A DNA stretch of 64,000 nt from Barnesiella sp. WM24. GTDB taxonomy: Bacteria > Bacteroidota > Bacteroidia > Bacteroidales > Muribaculaceae. The stretch spans positions 62,001-126,000 of the forward strand of contig NZ_SPPC01000009.1 in NCBI RefSeq assembly GCF_004570975.1, given 5' to 3'. The notes below the pieces were generated by a model, which had not been told where the DNA came from, made no database searches, and worked only from the letters and a program-made list of their open reading frames with translations. Both the position numbers and the translations under genes were made by a program. Shown in pieces: positions 50,812-61,579 of the stretch; within the stretch, counting starts at the first letter, position 1; the number at the start of each line of letters is the position of its first letter.

Positions 50812-51359
50812 GATTTCTCTTCCCAGAGTTTATCTTCCTGGTCAAGCTTGTAATAGTGAGCGAGCATGGCTATGAAACGCGATATTTGAGTAAGCGCCTT
50901 TTGAGTGTCGGCGCTTATTTCTTTTCCCTGAAGCCTTAACATGAGAGTTCCGTAAAGGGCGGTGAAGCATGTCTCGATTTCATCGAGCTTGTCATCGCCC
51001 TGTTTTGCACGCAGTTCGACGATAAAGGGTAGCGTCTTATAAAATTCCGCCGTGTATTCTGCAAACTTTGGGTCTTTAAGCAGCGCGTGATGAAGGTCGT
51101 CGAGCTGTATGATGATATTCTTGTTAAGTTGCAGATGTCCGGATTTCTGTACATTTTCCCTGCGCATCATGTCAATGAGCGATTCATACCATTCGCTCAT
51201 CTCTTTTTTCTGTGTGTCGTCAAGACCGTAACGGTCTATTATGTTTACGGTTATTTTGTCGAGGTCAAGTCCGTTGGCTCGGATAATATCCTCAATCTGC
51301 CACATGTACAGCAGGTATTCTGCAATGTTTTCTTTCCTTTTTTGTGAAGCGATATACAT
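50808..51359 (-). CDS. DUF4924 family protein
   Basis: A 183-residue, all-helical cytoplasmic protein. The N-terminus (MYIASQKRKENIAEYLLYMWQIEDIIRANGLD) and LRLQGKEISADTQKALTQIS match DUF4924, a Bacteroidota family of unknown function. Its last 4 bp overlap the end of the convergent lipoprotein gene. It lies 47 bp after the MerR-type gene and may belong to the same transcript. Confidence 0.82.
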   Translation of the reverse strand: MYIASQKRKENIAEYLLYMWQIEDIIRANGLDLDKITVNIIDRYGLDDTQKKEMSEWYESLIDMMRRENVQKSGHLQLNKNIIIQLDDLHHALLKDPKFAEYTAEFYKTLPFIVELRAKQGDDKLDEIETCFTALYGTLMLRLQGKEISADTQKALTQISRFIAMLAHYYKLDQEDKLWEEKS

Positions 51360-51406
51360 AATTCCGGAGTTTTATAATTTTATAACGCAATAAGATTGAA
51401 TAAAGA

Positions 51407-51742
51407 TTAGCGTAGCCGGTTAAGGGCGTCAAGCATGGCGACAAGCTCTTTTCTTATCGCTTTTAGCCTGTCGACCGCGGCTGCATGGCGCGATACACCG
51501 TCATGGTTATGTTTCAATTGCTCCTGCGCCGCATCAAGTTTCAGCCCTTTTTCTTTTACAAGATAATAGACCATCTTTATTTTTTCAATGTCAGACACGG
51601 TGTAGAAGCGTGTCCCCCGGTCGTTGCGTCGCGGTTTTATAATGGTGAATTTCTGTTCCCAGAATCGCAGGGTCGAGAGCGGCAGTCCCGTTAGTTCCGC
51701 GACTTCCCTTATCTTATAATATTTTTTATCACCGGTCTCCAT
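51407..51742 (-). CDS. MerR-family transcriptional regulator, short form
   Basis: A 111-residue regulator. The winged helix-turn-helix (KYYKIREVAELTGLPLSTLRFWEQKFTIIKPRRNDRGTRFY) is MerR-like, followed by a helical segment (VKEKGLKLDAAQEQL) and a short dimerisation helix. There is no effector domain or metal-binding Cys. This resembles the short MerR proteins found next to M23 peptidase genes in Bacteroidota. It starts 8 bp after the M23 gene. Confidence 0.88.
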   Translation of the reverse strand: METGDKKYYKIREVAELTGLPLSTLRFWEQKFTIIKPRRNDRGTRFYTVSDIEKIKMVYYLVKEKGLKLDAAQEQLKHNHDGVSRHAAAVDRLKAIRKELVAMLDALNRLR

Positions 51743-51750
51743 CGTTATTG

Positions 51751-52722
51751 TCAGTCCATGACGTGACCTGCATTTTCGGCAAGTCTTATCATCTCGTTGT
51801 ATTCGTCGGGAGTGAGGTCCATGAAATAATAATTGATAGGGTTCTGCGGCGTGTCATTAAGCCTTACCTCATAGTGGAGATGTGAGCCGGTAGACTTGCC
51901 TGTGTTACCTACTTCCGCTATCTTGTCGCCGCGCTTTACCGCTTGCCCTTCTACGACATCAATTTTGCTCAAATGAGCATAACGTGTCACATAGCCGTAG
52001 CCGTGGGACACTTCTATGAGGTTGCCGTAGCCTCCCTGCCATCCTGCATGGATGACCTTCCCGTCGGCTGTGGCATATACGGGGGTGCCACGGTCGGCGG
52101 CAAAGTCGAGCCCTTCATGAAATCGGCTTGTGCCGTATATCGGGTCGCGGCGGTAACCGTAGCCCGAAGCCATCTGCTTCATGTTTTCACTTGATATAGG
52201 CTGGATTGCCGGGATATGCTTTATGCGCTCCCGGTTGTTTCGGGCAAGATGTTGCAGCTCGTCAAATGATTTTATCTGTGTGTACAGTTGGCGGTCAAGA
52301 ATGTCAAGTTTCCGGGTCAGATTTTTTATAATCTCGGCATCGGGCAGGCTGTTCAGGTAATTGTAGCGGTTTTCGTTGTCAAGACCGGCATATCGCTTGG
52401 CTGTCGAAACACGCTGCGCGCCCATTATGACCCTGTAGAAATTGTCGTCGCGCGAGGTGATGTCGTTCATTACCTCGATTGATGCGTTGAGGCGCCTGTT
52501 CATGATGTCGAGCTCAGCGCGCAGCTGCTCATTTTCGTGTTTCAGCATTTTCTCGCGGGGAGTGCCCACAAAAAGATATACGACGCCGATTATGGCTCCG
52601 CATATCACAGTCCAGAAGAGCAGATTGCGTATAATTCCGTGGAGACGTTCTCGCTTGGTAGGGAAGACGCGCTCATACTCGTCATTTGCCGGGTTGTATC
52701 TATAGAAAACTTTCTTGCTCAT
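51751..52722 (-). CDS. M23-family (LytM) metallopeptidase, membrane-anchored
   Basis: A 323-residue protein with one transmembrane helix (about 30-52), a coiled-coil segment (about 58-115), and a C-terminal LytM domain with zinc ligands in RFHEGLDFAADRGTPVYA and GSHLHYEVRLN. It probably cuts peptide crosslinks in peptidoglycan or activates an amidase during division. A minus-strand -7 box TATATTTG (52734-52741) ends only 11 bp before the ATG, so the mRNA leader is at most a few nt. Confidence 0.9.
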   Translation of the reverse strand: MSKKVFYRYNPANDEYERVFPTKRERLHGIIRNLLFWTVICGAIIGVVYLFVGTPREKMLKHENEQLRAELDIMNRRLNASIEVMNDITSRDDNFYRVIMGAQRVSTAKRYAGLDNENRYNYLNSLPDAEIIKNLTRKLDILDRQLYTQIKSFDELQHLARNNRERIKHIPAIQPISSENMKQMASGYGYRRDPIYGTSRFHEGLDFAADRGTPVYATADGKVIHAGWQGGYGNLIEVSHGYGYVTRYAHLSKIDVVEGQAVKRGDKIAEVGNTGKSTGSHLHYEVRLNDTPQNPINYYFMDLTPDEYNEMIRLAENAGHVMD

Positions 52723-52772
52723 TGCATCGGCTGCAAATATAGTAAAATTTTTAGAAACACTCCGCCACGGGA

Positions 52773-54410
52773 TTATCTGTCATGCTTTAAAAACTCTTTT
52801 AGCGGGCAGTCGCTCTTCAGCAGACCGTCGGCTATGCTCTCCGCGTTAAGCCGTGCGCCGGCAAGGGAGGAGTGGGTGTGGTCGTGCTTGAAATATGCCT
52901 TGCTTTTCTCTTTTCCGAGTTTCTGCAGCTTTTGTCCGGAGATTGAGTTAAGGTCAATAAAGCATGCTCCCGCGCTTTCAGCCGCTTCGCGTGCCCATTT
53001 ACCCAAGTTGTCTTTGTTGCTTTCGATTGAGTCGCCGCGCCATCGGTTGCGTGGTGTGTGGCTTAATATGACAGGCGTGGCGCCTTTTTCCCGGGCATCC
53101 ATTACAAACTTGCGCAGATACCATCCGTAAGTGTAAACGACCTTGTTTATGCCGGTTGACTCCATCTTGAACACTTTGCTTTCATTGCCTGCTCCGTGAA
53201 GTTCTCCGCGGGCTTTCCCGGTGTTGATGTCGCCTCCGTCATTATGCCCGAACTGGATTAACACGAAGTCGCCGGGCTGGAGTGCATTGTAAATTTTGTC
53301 CCATCTCCCTTCGTCAAGAAATGTGCGGGCGCTTCTGCCGGGGAAGGCATGGTTTTCAACCGAAATGAGTGTGGTGTCGAGTAATTGGTCTATGACGCTG
53401 CCCCATCCCCACATGCTTTCTTCATCGGAGTCTTCGTTTTTTACAGTGCTGTCGCCTATGGTGAACAGTACCGGGCATCCTGCTTTCCGTGAACTGCCGG
53501 TGACAGTGTCGGGGAGTTGCGGCAACAGATAGTCTTTGAGGTCTGTGCCGTCAAGTCCTGCAATTCCCTCGACCGCCGACTCCGCGTTGACTCGGGCGCC
53601 GAATTCCGATGTGTGTATGCGGTCGAGATAAAACATGGTCTTTACTTTTTCCTTGCCGAAGCGCTCATATTTGGCTGCCGTGATTTCATTAAGGTCAACA
53701 AATGCCACTCCCTCGCTTTCGGCTACTTCACGAGCCCAAAGCCCATAGGTAGTGTTGACGCGCGATATTATTGTGCTGTCAGCATCTTCCCACGCGTTTC
53801 TCGGTGTAAGAGAGAACAGGATGGGGCAGCCTCCGCGCGACTTCACATCGTTGACAAACCGGCGCATGTATTCGCCATATGTGTAAACGGTGTCTCTTTC
53901 TCCTGTTTCTTGTATCGTGACGGGCAGCGACTCTTTCCCGGTTCCCGGAATCGAGGCGCGTGCGCGTCCACTGTCGTAAGGCCCGTTGTCATTATGTCCT
54001 AACTCGATTATCACCAGGTCGCCCTCCCTTATTCCGGCGAGCACATCGTTCCACAGCTTCTTGTAAAATGTGCGGCTGCTCATCCCTCCGAGCGCATGAT
54101 TTTCGACCGTTATTTTTTCAGGGTCGAAGTAATCGGGGAGATAGTAGCCCCAGCCCCATTGACCGTTGCTTCCGTTGCCGAGTGTGCCGGTGCGCATCGT
54201 TGAGTTGCCCACGAGAAATAACACCGGATTGTCGCCTTTCCGGCTCGAACCTGCGACAGGTCGTGCAGTGCGTGCTTTATTAAGACTGTCAATGGTGTTG
54301 TCAATCACCCCGTTTGTGTCGTTCATCGGGGCTGAAATCTTTTCTTGGGCAGACAGCGTCATTGCTAAGGCAAGTGTCGCTGAAGTCAGGATGTTGCGTA
54401 TGATGTCCAT
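52773..54410 (-). CDS. Tandem SGNH rhamnogalacturonan acetylesterase (CE12 type)
   Basis: A 545-residue secreted protein (signal peptide about 1-22). It contains two SGNH esterase domains. The first (about 60-290) has VGNSTMRTG, ELGHNDNGP and DRIHTSEFGAR; the second (about 305-545) has IGDSTVKNED, QFGHNDGG and DHTHSSLAGAR. Both keep Ser, Gly, Asn and His blocks, so both may be active, although the first has Asn in place of the usual Asp before Ser. The family removes acetyl groups from pectin rhamnogalacturonan. It is divergent from the GH2 gene. Confidence 0.86.
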   Translation of the reverse strand: MDIIRNILTSATLALAMTLSAQEKISAPMNDTNGVIDNTIDSLNKARTARPVAGSSRKGDNPVLFLVGNSTMRTGTLGNGSNGQWGWGYYLPDYFDPEKITVENHALGGMSSRTFYKKLWNDVLAGIREGDLVIIELGHNDNGPYDSGRARASIPGTGKESLPVTIQETGERDTVYTYGEYMRRFVNDVKSRGGCPILFSLTPRNAWEDADSTIISRVNTTYGLWAREVAESEGVAFVDLNEITAAKYERFGKEKVKTMFYLDRIHTSEFGARVNAESAVEGIAGLDGTDLKDYLLPQLPDTVTGSSRKAGCPVLFTIGDSTVKNEDSDEESMWGWGSVIDQLLDTTLISVENHAFPGRSARTFLDEGRWDKIYNALQPGDFVLIQFGHNDGGDINTGKARGELHGAGNESKVFKMESTGINKVVYTYGWYLRKFVMDAREKGATPVILSHTPRNRWRGDSIESNKDNLGKWAREAAESAGACFIDLNSISGQKLQKLGKEKSKAYFKHDHTHSSLAGARLNAESIADGLLKSDCPLKEFLKHDR

Positions 54411-54489
54411 CAGATTATTGCAGTTTTTTATTAGTCGTGTAAGTAGCTCTCTTTCCGAGAATGGTCCTGTAGCATTTAGCTTCCATGCA

Positions 54490-54519
54490 CAAAGTTAAAG
54501 ATTTTTTTAATTAACTTTG
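54490..54519. promoter_or_regulatory. Back-to-back -7 boxes between the CE12 and GH2 genes
   Basis: CAAAGTTA (54490-54497, minus-strand TAACTTTG) and TAACTTTG (54512-54519) form an exact inverted repeat with a 14-bp AT-rich spacer. Each is a consensus -7 box facing its own gene. Confidence 0.5.
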
Positions 54520-54542
54520 TAGGGTGTAAACCGAAGTTAACC

Positions 54543-56981
54543 ATGAAAAAAAGTTATATTGCAGTGGTGGCGCTTGCTGCGTCATGGGTTTTTTCAACGC
54601 CGCTTGATGCGCGCGAGACAGTCGATTTCAACCGAGGATGGCAGTTCCGCTACGGTGACATCGACACTACGGTTGCCGTTGCCGATAGCGGATGGATTGC
54701 GGTCAATCTCCCTCATGATTTTCAGATTGCTCAACCCTGGGTGGCGCCGTCGGCCGATGAGGTGGCTGACATGTCCAATTCCGTGGCAAATGTGAAAAGC
54801 CGTCTCAGCAGCCGCGGCTTCAAGGAGATGGGAGTAGGGTGGTATCGTAAGTCGTTTGTGCCTGATTCGGCATGGATGGATAAAAGGATACTTATTGATT
54901 TCGGCGGTATTATGCTTGTCGGTGATGTCTATCTCAATGGCGAACGGGTAGGGGGTACTGATTACGGCTATCTTGGATTTGAGATTGATCTGTCAGGCAA
55001 GTTGCGCCCGGGCGAGGAAAATGTAATTGATGTACGCGCTGATACCGGCAGACCCGAAAACTCACGCTGGTACACAGGTGGCGGGCTATTTCGTGACGTG
55101 GCGCTTAAAATAACCGACAGGAATCTTTACTTTGACCGTCACCCGCTTTATATCGTGACCCCTTCTGTCAGCGAGGATGAGGCGGCGGTAGTGATACAGG
55201 CGCAGATTACCTCACGGTTGAAGACCCTTAAAGAGCTTCCGCTGCAGTTGCGTATAATCTCGCCGGATGGAGTTGTCGTAGCCGACAAGAGGTTGCAGAT
55301 TCCGTTTAACCGCAGGCAGAAGACCCGCGAATACATAATAGACACTCTTCTCATAAAATCACCGGCGCTCTGGTCATGTGAGCAACCATCGCTGTATAAG
55401 GCTGAACTCTCCCTTTATAACGTGGACGGCACTGTCGCCGATAATGTGGAACAGAGATTCGGCATCCGCTCAGTGGAATATTCTCCTGAACACGGGTTTA
55501 TGCTCAACGGGAAAAAGACCTTGCTTAAAGGGATTGCCAATCACCACACACTTGGCGCATTGGGTGCTGCCGCATTTCCGCGTGCGATGGAAAAGCGTCT
55601 TGTTATGCTGAAAGAGTTTGGGTTTAACCACGTGCGCACATCCCATAACCCTTATAGCCGGTCGTTTCTTGAGCTGTGTGACAGTCTCGGCATCCTTGTT
55701 GTCGACGAGCTTTATGACAAGTGGCTTACCCAGTATGCCGGCGGCCGTAACGAGTGGGTCGACCAGTGGCAGAAAGATGTTCCGGAGTTCATAAAGCGTG
55801 ACCGTAACCACCCTTCGGTGATTATGTGGAGTCTCGGCAACGAATTGCAGACGCTGTGGGATATACCATATGGCGACTGGGGTGTCACTCCTTATCGCCT
55901 GCAAAGGGAATTGCTGCAGCGCTACGATAATACGCGTCCCGTTACAGTTGCCATGCATCCGAGAGGACGGCACCAGTCTACCGATTCGCTGCCCGCTCCG
56001 CTTGTCATGGAGACTGATATAGCGTCATATAATTATCGTTATATGTATTTTCCCGGCGACAGCCGACGTTTCCCTTGGATGATTTTTTATCAGAGTGAGG
56101 CAAACACCTCCAACATGGGTCCAAACTATTTTGATATGAATCTTGACCGTGTGGTTGGACTCGCCTATTGGGGCATGATAGATTATCTCGGAGAGTCGCG
56201 CGGATGGCCTGCTAAGGGCTGGAGCGACGGAATATTTGACATTTCTCTTGAGCCGAAGCCGCTTGCCTATTTCTTGCGCTCAATCTTCAAGCCCGATGAG
56301 CCGATGGTGCATGTCGCGGTCGTGGAGGGGAAAGAAGATGCTGTGTGGAACGATGTCAGTGTCGGTTCATTGCGGCTTTCTGACCATTGGAATCATGAGG
56401 AGGGTGACTCGCTTACACTCTACACGTTTACCAATGCTGATGAAGTAGAGCTGAAAATCAATGGAAAGAGTGTCGGACGAAAGAAAAATGACCGTTCCGA
56501 TTCAAAAGCGAGAAACCGGATACTCTGGGGAAATGTGCCGTTTCATGCCGGCAGGATAGAGGCGACAGGCTATCGCGACGGCGCCCCTGTGGCTACCCAC
56601 CGTGTAGAGACGACGGGCGACGCGGTAGCGATAAAGGCGATTCCTGACAACCGTGCGTGGCGAGCCGACGGTAACGACCTTCAGCATGTGAGAATCGTGG
56701 CTGTCGACCGGAAGGGACGGGTGGTGCCGGGAACAACCGGCAGACTCACATTCAATGTAAGCGGCGAGGCAACGATTGCAGGCGTGGTAAACGGTGACAT
56801 AAACAGCGACGAACTGCATACAGGCGATACAAGAAGCCTCTTTGACGGCAAGGCTACGGTAATCCTGCGCTCGACTCTGACACCCGGCGACGTGACAATT
56901 ACCGTCACGCATGAAAGCCTTAAACCCGTAACACTGAAACTATCAACATTATTAGTGGCAAATGCCATGAATTTTTTGTAA
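54543..56981 (+). CDS. Secreted glycoside hydrolase family 2 (beta-galactosidase type)
   Basis: An 812-residue enzyme with signal peptide (about 1-23). It has a jelly-roll sugar-binding domain ([37 protein letters not shown]), an immunoglobulin-like domain, and a TIM barrel with the acid/base Glu in [11 protein letters not shown] and the probable nucleophile in [13 protein letters not shown]-terminal beta-sandwich domains are typical of Bacteroidota beta-galactosidases. It probably trims galactose from pectin or hemicellulose side chains, together with the CE12 and CE15 genes. Linkage specificity unknown. Confidence 0.88.
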   Translation: MKKSYIAVVALAASWVFSTPLDARETVDFNRGWQFRYGDIDTTVAVADSGWIAVNLPHDFQIAQPWVAPSADEVADMSNSVANVKSRLSSRGFKEMGVGWYRKSFVPDSAWMDKRILIDFGGIMLVGDVYLNGERVGGTDYGYLGFEIDLSGKLRPGEENVIDVRADTGRPENSRWYTGGGLFRDVALKITDRNLYFDRHPLYIVTPSVSEDEAAVVIQAQITSRLKTLKELPLQLRIISPDGVVVADKRLQIPFNRRQKTREYIIDTLLIKSPALWSCEQPSLYKAELSLYNVDGTVADNVEQRFGIRSVEYSPEHGFMLNGKKTLLKGIANHHTLGALGAAAFPRAMEKRLVMLKEFGFNHVRTSHNPYSRSFLELCDSLGILVVDELYDKWLTQYAGGRNEWVDQWQKDVPEFIKRDRNHPSVIMWSLGNELQTLWDIPYGDWGVTPYRLQRELLQRYDNTRPVTVAMHPRGRHQSTDSLPAPLVMETDIASYNYRYMYFPGDSRRFPWMIFYQSEANTSNMGPNYFDMNLDRVVGLAYWGMIDYLGESRGWPAKGWSDGIFDISLEPKPLAYFLRSIFKPDEPMVHVAVVEGKEDAVWNDVSVGSLRLSDHWNHEEGDSLTLYTFTNADEVELKINGKSVGRKKNDRSDSKARNRILWGNVPFHAGRIEATGYRDGAPVATHRVETTGDAVAIKAIPDNRAWRADGNDLQHVRIVAVDRKGRVVPGTTGRLTFNVSGEATIAGVVNGDINSDELHTGDTRSLFDGKATVILRSTLTPGDVTITVTHESLKPVTLKLSTLLVANAMNFL

Positions 56982-57012
56982 TTTTGCGCAAAATATAAAT
57001 ATATATCCCGAA

Positions 57013-59640
57013 ATGAACGAATTAGCCAAGACATACAGTCCCTCGGAAGTAGAGGACAAGTGGTATAGCTATTGGATGGAACATGACCTGTTTAAGTCGG
57101 TTCCTGATGAACGTGAGCCATATACAATCGTGATTCCCCCGCCTAACGTGACAGGTATCCTGCACATGGGTCATATGCTTAACAATACGATTCAGGATAT
57201 TCTGATCCGTCGTGCGCGTATGGAAGGCAAGAATGCCCTTTGGGTGCCGGGAACTGACCACGCAGCTATCGCGACTGAGGCGAAAGTTGTGGCTAAGCTT
57301 GCCAAAGACGGCATAAAGAAAAGCGACCTTTCTCGTGAGGAATTTCTGCGTCATGCCTGGGAATGGAAAGAAAAATATGGTGGTACAATTCTTGAACAGC
57401 TCAAGAAAATAGGTGCCTCATGTGACTGGAGCCGCACTGCGTTCACTATGGATGATGTGCGTTCGGAAAGCGTTATAAAGGTGTTCTGTGAACTTTATCG
57501 CAAGGGACTGATATATCGCGGCAAACGCATGGTCAACTGGGATCCGAAGGCTTGTACGGCGTTGAGTGATATCGAGGTAGTGTATAAGGAAGAGCACAGC
57601 AAGCTCTATTACCTTCGTTACAGGATAGTTGGGGAAGACGGATATGCCATAGTGGCTACTACACGTCCGGAGACAATCATGGGCGATACGGCAATGTGTA
57701 TCAACCCCAAGGATCCGAAAAATCAGCATCTGCGCGGAAAGAAAGTTATTGTGCCTCTTGTCAATCGCGAGATACCTGTGATAGAAGATGATTATGTGGA
57801 TATCGAGTTCGGTACCGGATGCCTGAAGGTGACCCCGGCTCATGACATGAACGACAACATGCTCGGTCAGAAACATAATCTTGAGACAATCGATATATTC
57901 AATGACAACGGTACTATCAGCGAGGCTGCCGGCATGTATGTCGGTATGGATCGATTTGATGTGCGCAAGCAGATAGCCGTTGACCTGCAGAATGCCGGCC
58001 TTGTAGAAAAAATCGAGGAATATCAGAATAAGGTAGGCTATTCAGAGCGTAATATAGACACAGTTGTAGAGCCGCGTCTTTCTGACCAGTGGTTCCTGAA
58101 GATGGACGATATATCAAAGCCGGCTCACAAGGCTGTAATGGAGGATTTCATCAAGTTTGTTCCTGAGAAGTTCAAGAATACTTATAATACATGGATGTCG
58201 GAAATCAAGGACTGGTGTATCTCGCGTCAGCTCTGGTGGGGACACCGCATACCGGCATACTATCTTCCCGACGGCAGCTTTGTAGTTGCCGAGACTCCCG
58301 AGAAGGCTCTTGAAGAGGCGATGAGTGTGACCGGCAACTCTTCTCTGACAGTTGCCGACCTGCGTCAGGATGATGATTGCCTTGACACATGGTTCTCGTC
58401 GTGGTTGTGGCCCGTGTCGCTCTTTAACGGAATACTTGAACCGGGCAATGAGGAGATTTCTTATTACTATCCGACTACGACACTTGTCACCGGTCCTGAT
58501 ATTATCTTCTTCTGGGTGGCACGAATGATTATTGCCGGATATGAATTTGTAGGCGACATGCCATTTAAGAACGTATATTTCACCGGAATCGTCCGTGACA
58601 ATATAGGAAGAAAGATGTCAAAGCAGTTTGGCAATTCGCCCGACCCGCTTGACCTTATCGCCAAATATGGCGCCGATGGTGTGAGAATGGGTCTTATGCT
58701 TGCCGCGCCTGCCGGAAATGACGTGTTCTATGACGACAAGCTTGTAGAGCAGGGACGTAATTTCTGCAACAAGATATGGAATGCTTTCCGTCTTGTCAAG
58801 GGATGGTCGGTTGCCGACAAGCCGCAGCCTGAAAGCGCTGTAAAGGCGGTTGACTGGTTCAAGTCGCAGCTTGACGCCACCCTTGCCGAGGTAAGTGACC
58901 TATTTGGCAAATTCCGCCTGTCGGAGGCACTGATGGCAATCTATCGCTTATTCTGGGATGAATTTTCATCATGGTATCTTGAAATGGTGAAGCCTGCTTA
59001 TGGCGAGCCTGTCGACAAGGCTACTTATGAAGCGACGCTAAACTATTTCGACACTTTGCTCCGTATGCTTCATCCTTTCATGCCGTTTATCACAGAGGAG
59101 CTTTGGCAGCATCTTCAGGAGCGCAAGCCCGGTGATTCAATAATGTATGCGCAGTTGCCGGCAGTCGGTGATGTCGATGCTAAGTCGCTTGAGGCGATGG
59201 CTCACGCCAAGGAGGTGATTGTCGGTGTGCGTGGAGTGCGCGCCGCTAAAAATATCTCTCCCCGCGAGGCTCTCGTGTTGAATGTCATCGGCGACTGGGA
59301 CGATTCTTTGGATGCCGTGGTGAAAAAACTCGGTAATCTGTCGGCAATCAATGCCGGTGCGGAAAAAGATGCGGCTGCGGCTACATTTATGGTGGGAACG
59401 GTTGAATTTAATGTTCCGCTTACCAATAATATTGATGTCGATGCTGAACTCGCACGCCTGAACAAAGAGCTTGATTATTATCGAGGATTTCTTGCTTCCG
59501 TGATGAAAAAGCTTGGTAATGAGCGTTTTGTTAATAATGCTCCCGAGGCTGTAGTGGCTGCCGAACGCAATAAGCAGAAAGATGCAGAGTCGAAGATTGC
59601 CACAATCGAGGCAAGTATCAAGGCTCTTGAAGGAAAATAA
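57013..59640 (+). CDS. valS: Valyl-tRNA synthetase
   Basis: An 875-residue class Ia synthetase. The HIGH motif is HMGH at residues 51-54 ([14 protein letters not shown]), the KMSKS motif is KMSK from residue 534 ([14 protein letters not shown]), and the editing domain includes [14 protein letters not shown]-terminal coiled coil (about 810-875) is the usual ValS tRNA-binding arm. It begins 31 bp after the GH2 gene and ends 14 bp before the CE15 gene. No T-box leader seen. Confidence 0.97.
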   Translation: MNELAKTYSPSEVEDKWYSYWMEHDLFKSVPDEREPYTIVIPPPNVTGILHMGHMLNNTIQDILIRRARMEGKNALWVPGTDHAAIATEAKVVAKLAKDGIKKSDLSREEFLRHAWEWKEKYGGTILEQLKKIGASCDWSRTAFTMDDVRSESVIKVFCELYRKGLIYRGKRMVNWDPKACTALSDIEVVYKEEHSKLYYLRYRIVGEDGYAIVATTRPETIMGDTAMCINPKDPKNQHLRGKKVIVPLVNREIPVIEDDYVDIEFGTGCLKVTPAHDMNDNMLGQKHNLETIDIFNDNGTISEAAGMYVGMDRFDVRKQIAVDLQNAGLVEKIEEYQNKVGYSERNIDTVVEPRLSDQWFLKMDDISKPAHKAVMEDFIKFVPEKFKNTYNTWMSEIKDWCISRQLWWGHRIPAYYLPDGSFVVAETPEKALEEAMSVTGNSSLTVADLRQDDDCLDTWFSSWLWPVSLFNGILEPGNEEISYYYPTTTLVTGPDIIFFWVARMIIAGYEFVGDMPFKNVYFTGIVRDNIGRKMSKQFGNSPDPLDLIAKYGADGVRMGLMLAAPAGNDVFYDDKLVEQGRNFCNKIWNAFRLVKGWSVADKPQPESAVKAVDWFKSQLDATLAEVSDLFGKFRLSEALMAIYRLFWDEFSSWYLEMVKPAYGEPVDKATYEATLNYFDTLLRMLHPFMPFITEELWQHLQERKPGDSIMYAQLPAVGDVDAKSLEAMAHAKEVIVGVRGVRAAKNISPREALVLNVIGDWDDSLDAVVKKLGNLSAINAGAEKDAAAATFMVGTVEFNVPLTNNIDVDAELARLNKELDYYRGFLASVMKKLGNERFVNNAPEAVVAAERNKQKDAESKIATIEASIKALEGK

Positions 59641-59654
59641 ATGATCCGGAAATT

Positions 59655-60920
59655 ATGAACAAGAGTATAGTCGCGACACTGTCGGTAATAATGACAGCGT
59701 GTAGTTTGTCTGAAGACAGTGTCGCTGACATGCCTCTTGTATATGAAAAGGAATGTACTGTTGATTCCTTCCCTGATATTGAATTGCCGTCATTGGATTC
59801 ATTGCCGGTGATTACTTATCTTCCCGATCCTTTTTTGTGGGCTGACGGAAGCGGACGGTCTGCCGATTTCAATGACTGGGAGCGACATCGGGCGGAAATA
59901 CTACGCAGGCTATGGCATTATGAGCTTGGCGAGAAGCCTCGTGTAAATCCTGACAGCGTTGATGCGAGAATTGTCGGTGACACTCTGGTCGTTGACGTCA
60001 GGGAGAGGGGAGAAGTGTTGACACTGAAATCCCCGATACTTTATCCTGAAGGCGACGGACCGTTTCCTGTTGTTATCGGAGTAGGTTTTCCTACCGGGTC
60101 ATTGCCTCGGGAATTGTTTTTAGACAATGGAGTTGCGGCAATCCCGTTTAATTTCTCTCAGGTCATGTCTCATACACAGACTCGCGGAGAAGAGCCTGTC
60201 AACAGGTTGTATCCTGACCGACTTGACATCGGGGCATACAGCGCCTGGCCGTGGGGAGTAAGCCGTATAATCGATGGTCTTGAGAGACTTGGCGATGAAT
60301 CGCGTCTTGACCTCCGGCATATAGCCGTGACCGGATGCTCTTTTGCCGGAAAAATGGCGCTGTTTTCGGGTGCGATGGATGAACGCATAGCATTGACTAT
60401 CGCACAGGAGCCGGGTGGGGGCGGTGTAAATTCATGGCGCGTGTCGGAAACGCTCGGTAATGTCGAGAGAATCCATAACACCAACTATGCCTGGTTTCTT
60501 GAAAGCATGAAACAATTTTCTGATTCCAATGTCAACCGGCTTCCTATCGACCATCATGAGGTGGCGGCATTGATTGCACCTCGTGCGCTGCTTATTTTAG
60601 GCAATCCCGATTATGAGTGGCTTGGCGATGAATCAGGATATGTGTCGGCAAATGCGGCGAGAGAAGTGTGGAAGACTTTCGGAATATCTGAGCGCATGGG
60701 CTATTCGATAGAGAGCAATCACATGCACTGTATGCTGCCTGAGAGCCAGTATCCCGATGTCGAAGCTTTCATTAAAAGATATCTACTCGGTGAGGATTCG
60801 ATAAACACGGATATAACAAAAGCACCCATGTTTGCTGATGTTGACTGGCGCAAATGGGTGCCTTGGGCTGTAAGACCCCGTTCCCCAATATTTGTTAACG
60901 CTGGGGTCGCATATCTTTGA
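59655..60920 (+). CDS. Glucuronoyl esterase-like lipoprotein (CE15 type)
   Basis: A 421-residue predicted lipoprotein (Cys16 in SVIMTACSLSED). The alpha/beta hydrolase core has the nucleophile elbow VTGCSFAGKMA, the conserved QEPGGGG, and a late His in SNHMHCM. This fits CE15 esterases, which cut ester links between glucuronoxylan and lignin. The last 17 codons after W-A (AVRPRSPIFVNAG...) are encoded by a dispersed palindromic repeat, so the natural C-terminus was probably a few residues after DWRKWVPW. Likely surface-exposed or periplasmic. Confidence 0.82.
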   Translation: MNKSIVATLSVIMTACSLSEDSVADMPLVYEKECTVDSFPDIELPSLDSLPVITYLPDPFLWADGSGRSADFNDWERHRAEILRRLWHYELGEKPRVNPDSVDARIVGDTLVVDVRERGEVLTLKSPILYPEGDGPFPVVIGVGFPTGSLPRELFLDNGVAAIPFNFSQVMSHTQTRGEEPVNRLYPDRLDIGAYSAWPWGVSRIIDGLERLGDESRLDLRHIAVTGCSFAGKMALFSGAMDERIALTIAQEPGGGGVNSWRVSETLGNVERIHNTNYAWFLESMKQFSDSNVNRLPIDHHEVAALIAPRALLILGNPDYEWLGDESGYVSANAAREVWKTFGISERMGYSIESNHMHCMLPESQYPDVEAFIKRYLLGEDSINTDITKAPMFADVDWRKWVPWAVRPRSPIFVNAGVAYL

Positions 60921-60988
60921 GCGGTTTTTGTCTTGTGATGAAGGAGCGTAGCTTTTGCTACGTGACTGAGGAACAAGGCAAAAAACGC
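60874..60988 (+). repeat. Two-hairpin gene-end repeat, copy 2 (in and after the CE15 gene)
   Basis: The conserved palindrome 60874-60908 (GACCCC / GGGGTC ends, core AATATTTGTTAACG) lies inside the last codons of the CE15 gene. Twelve bases on, directly after the stop codon, is a 68-nt imperfect hairpin (60921-60988) with GCG/CGC ends, a TTTTTG/CAAAAA segment, a CTTGT/ACAAG segment and a perfect CGTAGC-TTTT-GCTACG tip. Confidence 0.7.
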
Positions 60989-61077
60989 CAGAGAGATGCG
61001 ATGGTAAGGTGTTTTTATTGATTGCCGCACAATTTATCACACATAAATTCGGTTATATTATTTTAACCATCAGTAAT

Positions 61078-61489
61078 CTACATGAGCAAATCTGGTTATA
61101 TCTGACCGGGACAGGGTGCCGGTGGAAACTTCTAATCCATGACTTACCCAAATGGCGTGCCGTATATGAATTTTACCGCAAATGGCTCTCTGCCGGATTT
61201 TTTGACCGGATGAACGTGGCATTGATTTCTGTCGCAAGGAGTTCGCTACGGATATCGTGGTCCATTGGTCTGACGCTTGAAAGAAGTATTGTCTATGAAT
61301 CCGGAGTGCGTAAAATCGGATTTCGGCACATCGGAATTCAAACCGATTGACGGCAGACGGGTTGTGGAGCGAACATTTTAGTGGCTTGAATCCTTCAGAC
61401 GTTTAAACAGGAATTACGGGCAGTTTCTGCACACCGCAAAAGGTATTGTGATGGTGGCGTGCGCAATGTTCATGTTGCGGTTCGTATAG
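61078..61489 (+). pseudogene. Degenerate IS5-type transposase
   Basis: Two separated fragments of an IS5-family transposase remain. The N-terminal part reads YLTGTGCRWKLLIHDLPKW then AVYEFYRKWLSAGFFDRMN. The C-terminal part (from 61349) reads DGRRVVERTF, an in-frame TAG, then WLESFRRLNRNYGQFLHTAKG and ACAMFMLRFV. Most of the DDE core between them is missing or shifted. No terminal inverted repeats were identified. It lies between two oppositely oriented copies of the gene-end repeat. Inactive. Confidence 0.75.
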
Positions 61490-61579
61490 TTCTAAACCGT
61501 TCCGATTTCATCACAAATCACAAACAGATGTATTCTCATTTATCCGAGGCAAAAGTTACATTCGCCTCGTCCAATCGCC

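Noticed and set aside
61009-61350. 113-codon frame as an intact gene
   Set aside because: Only its middle matches a transposase N-terminus; the rest is repeat-derived or frame-shifted, and the transposase C-terminus is in another frame with an in-frame stop.
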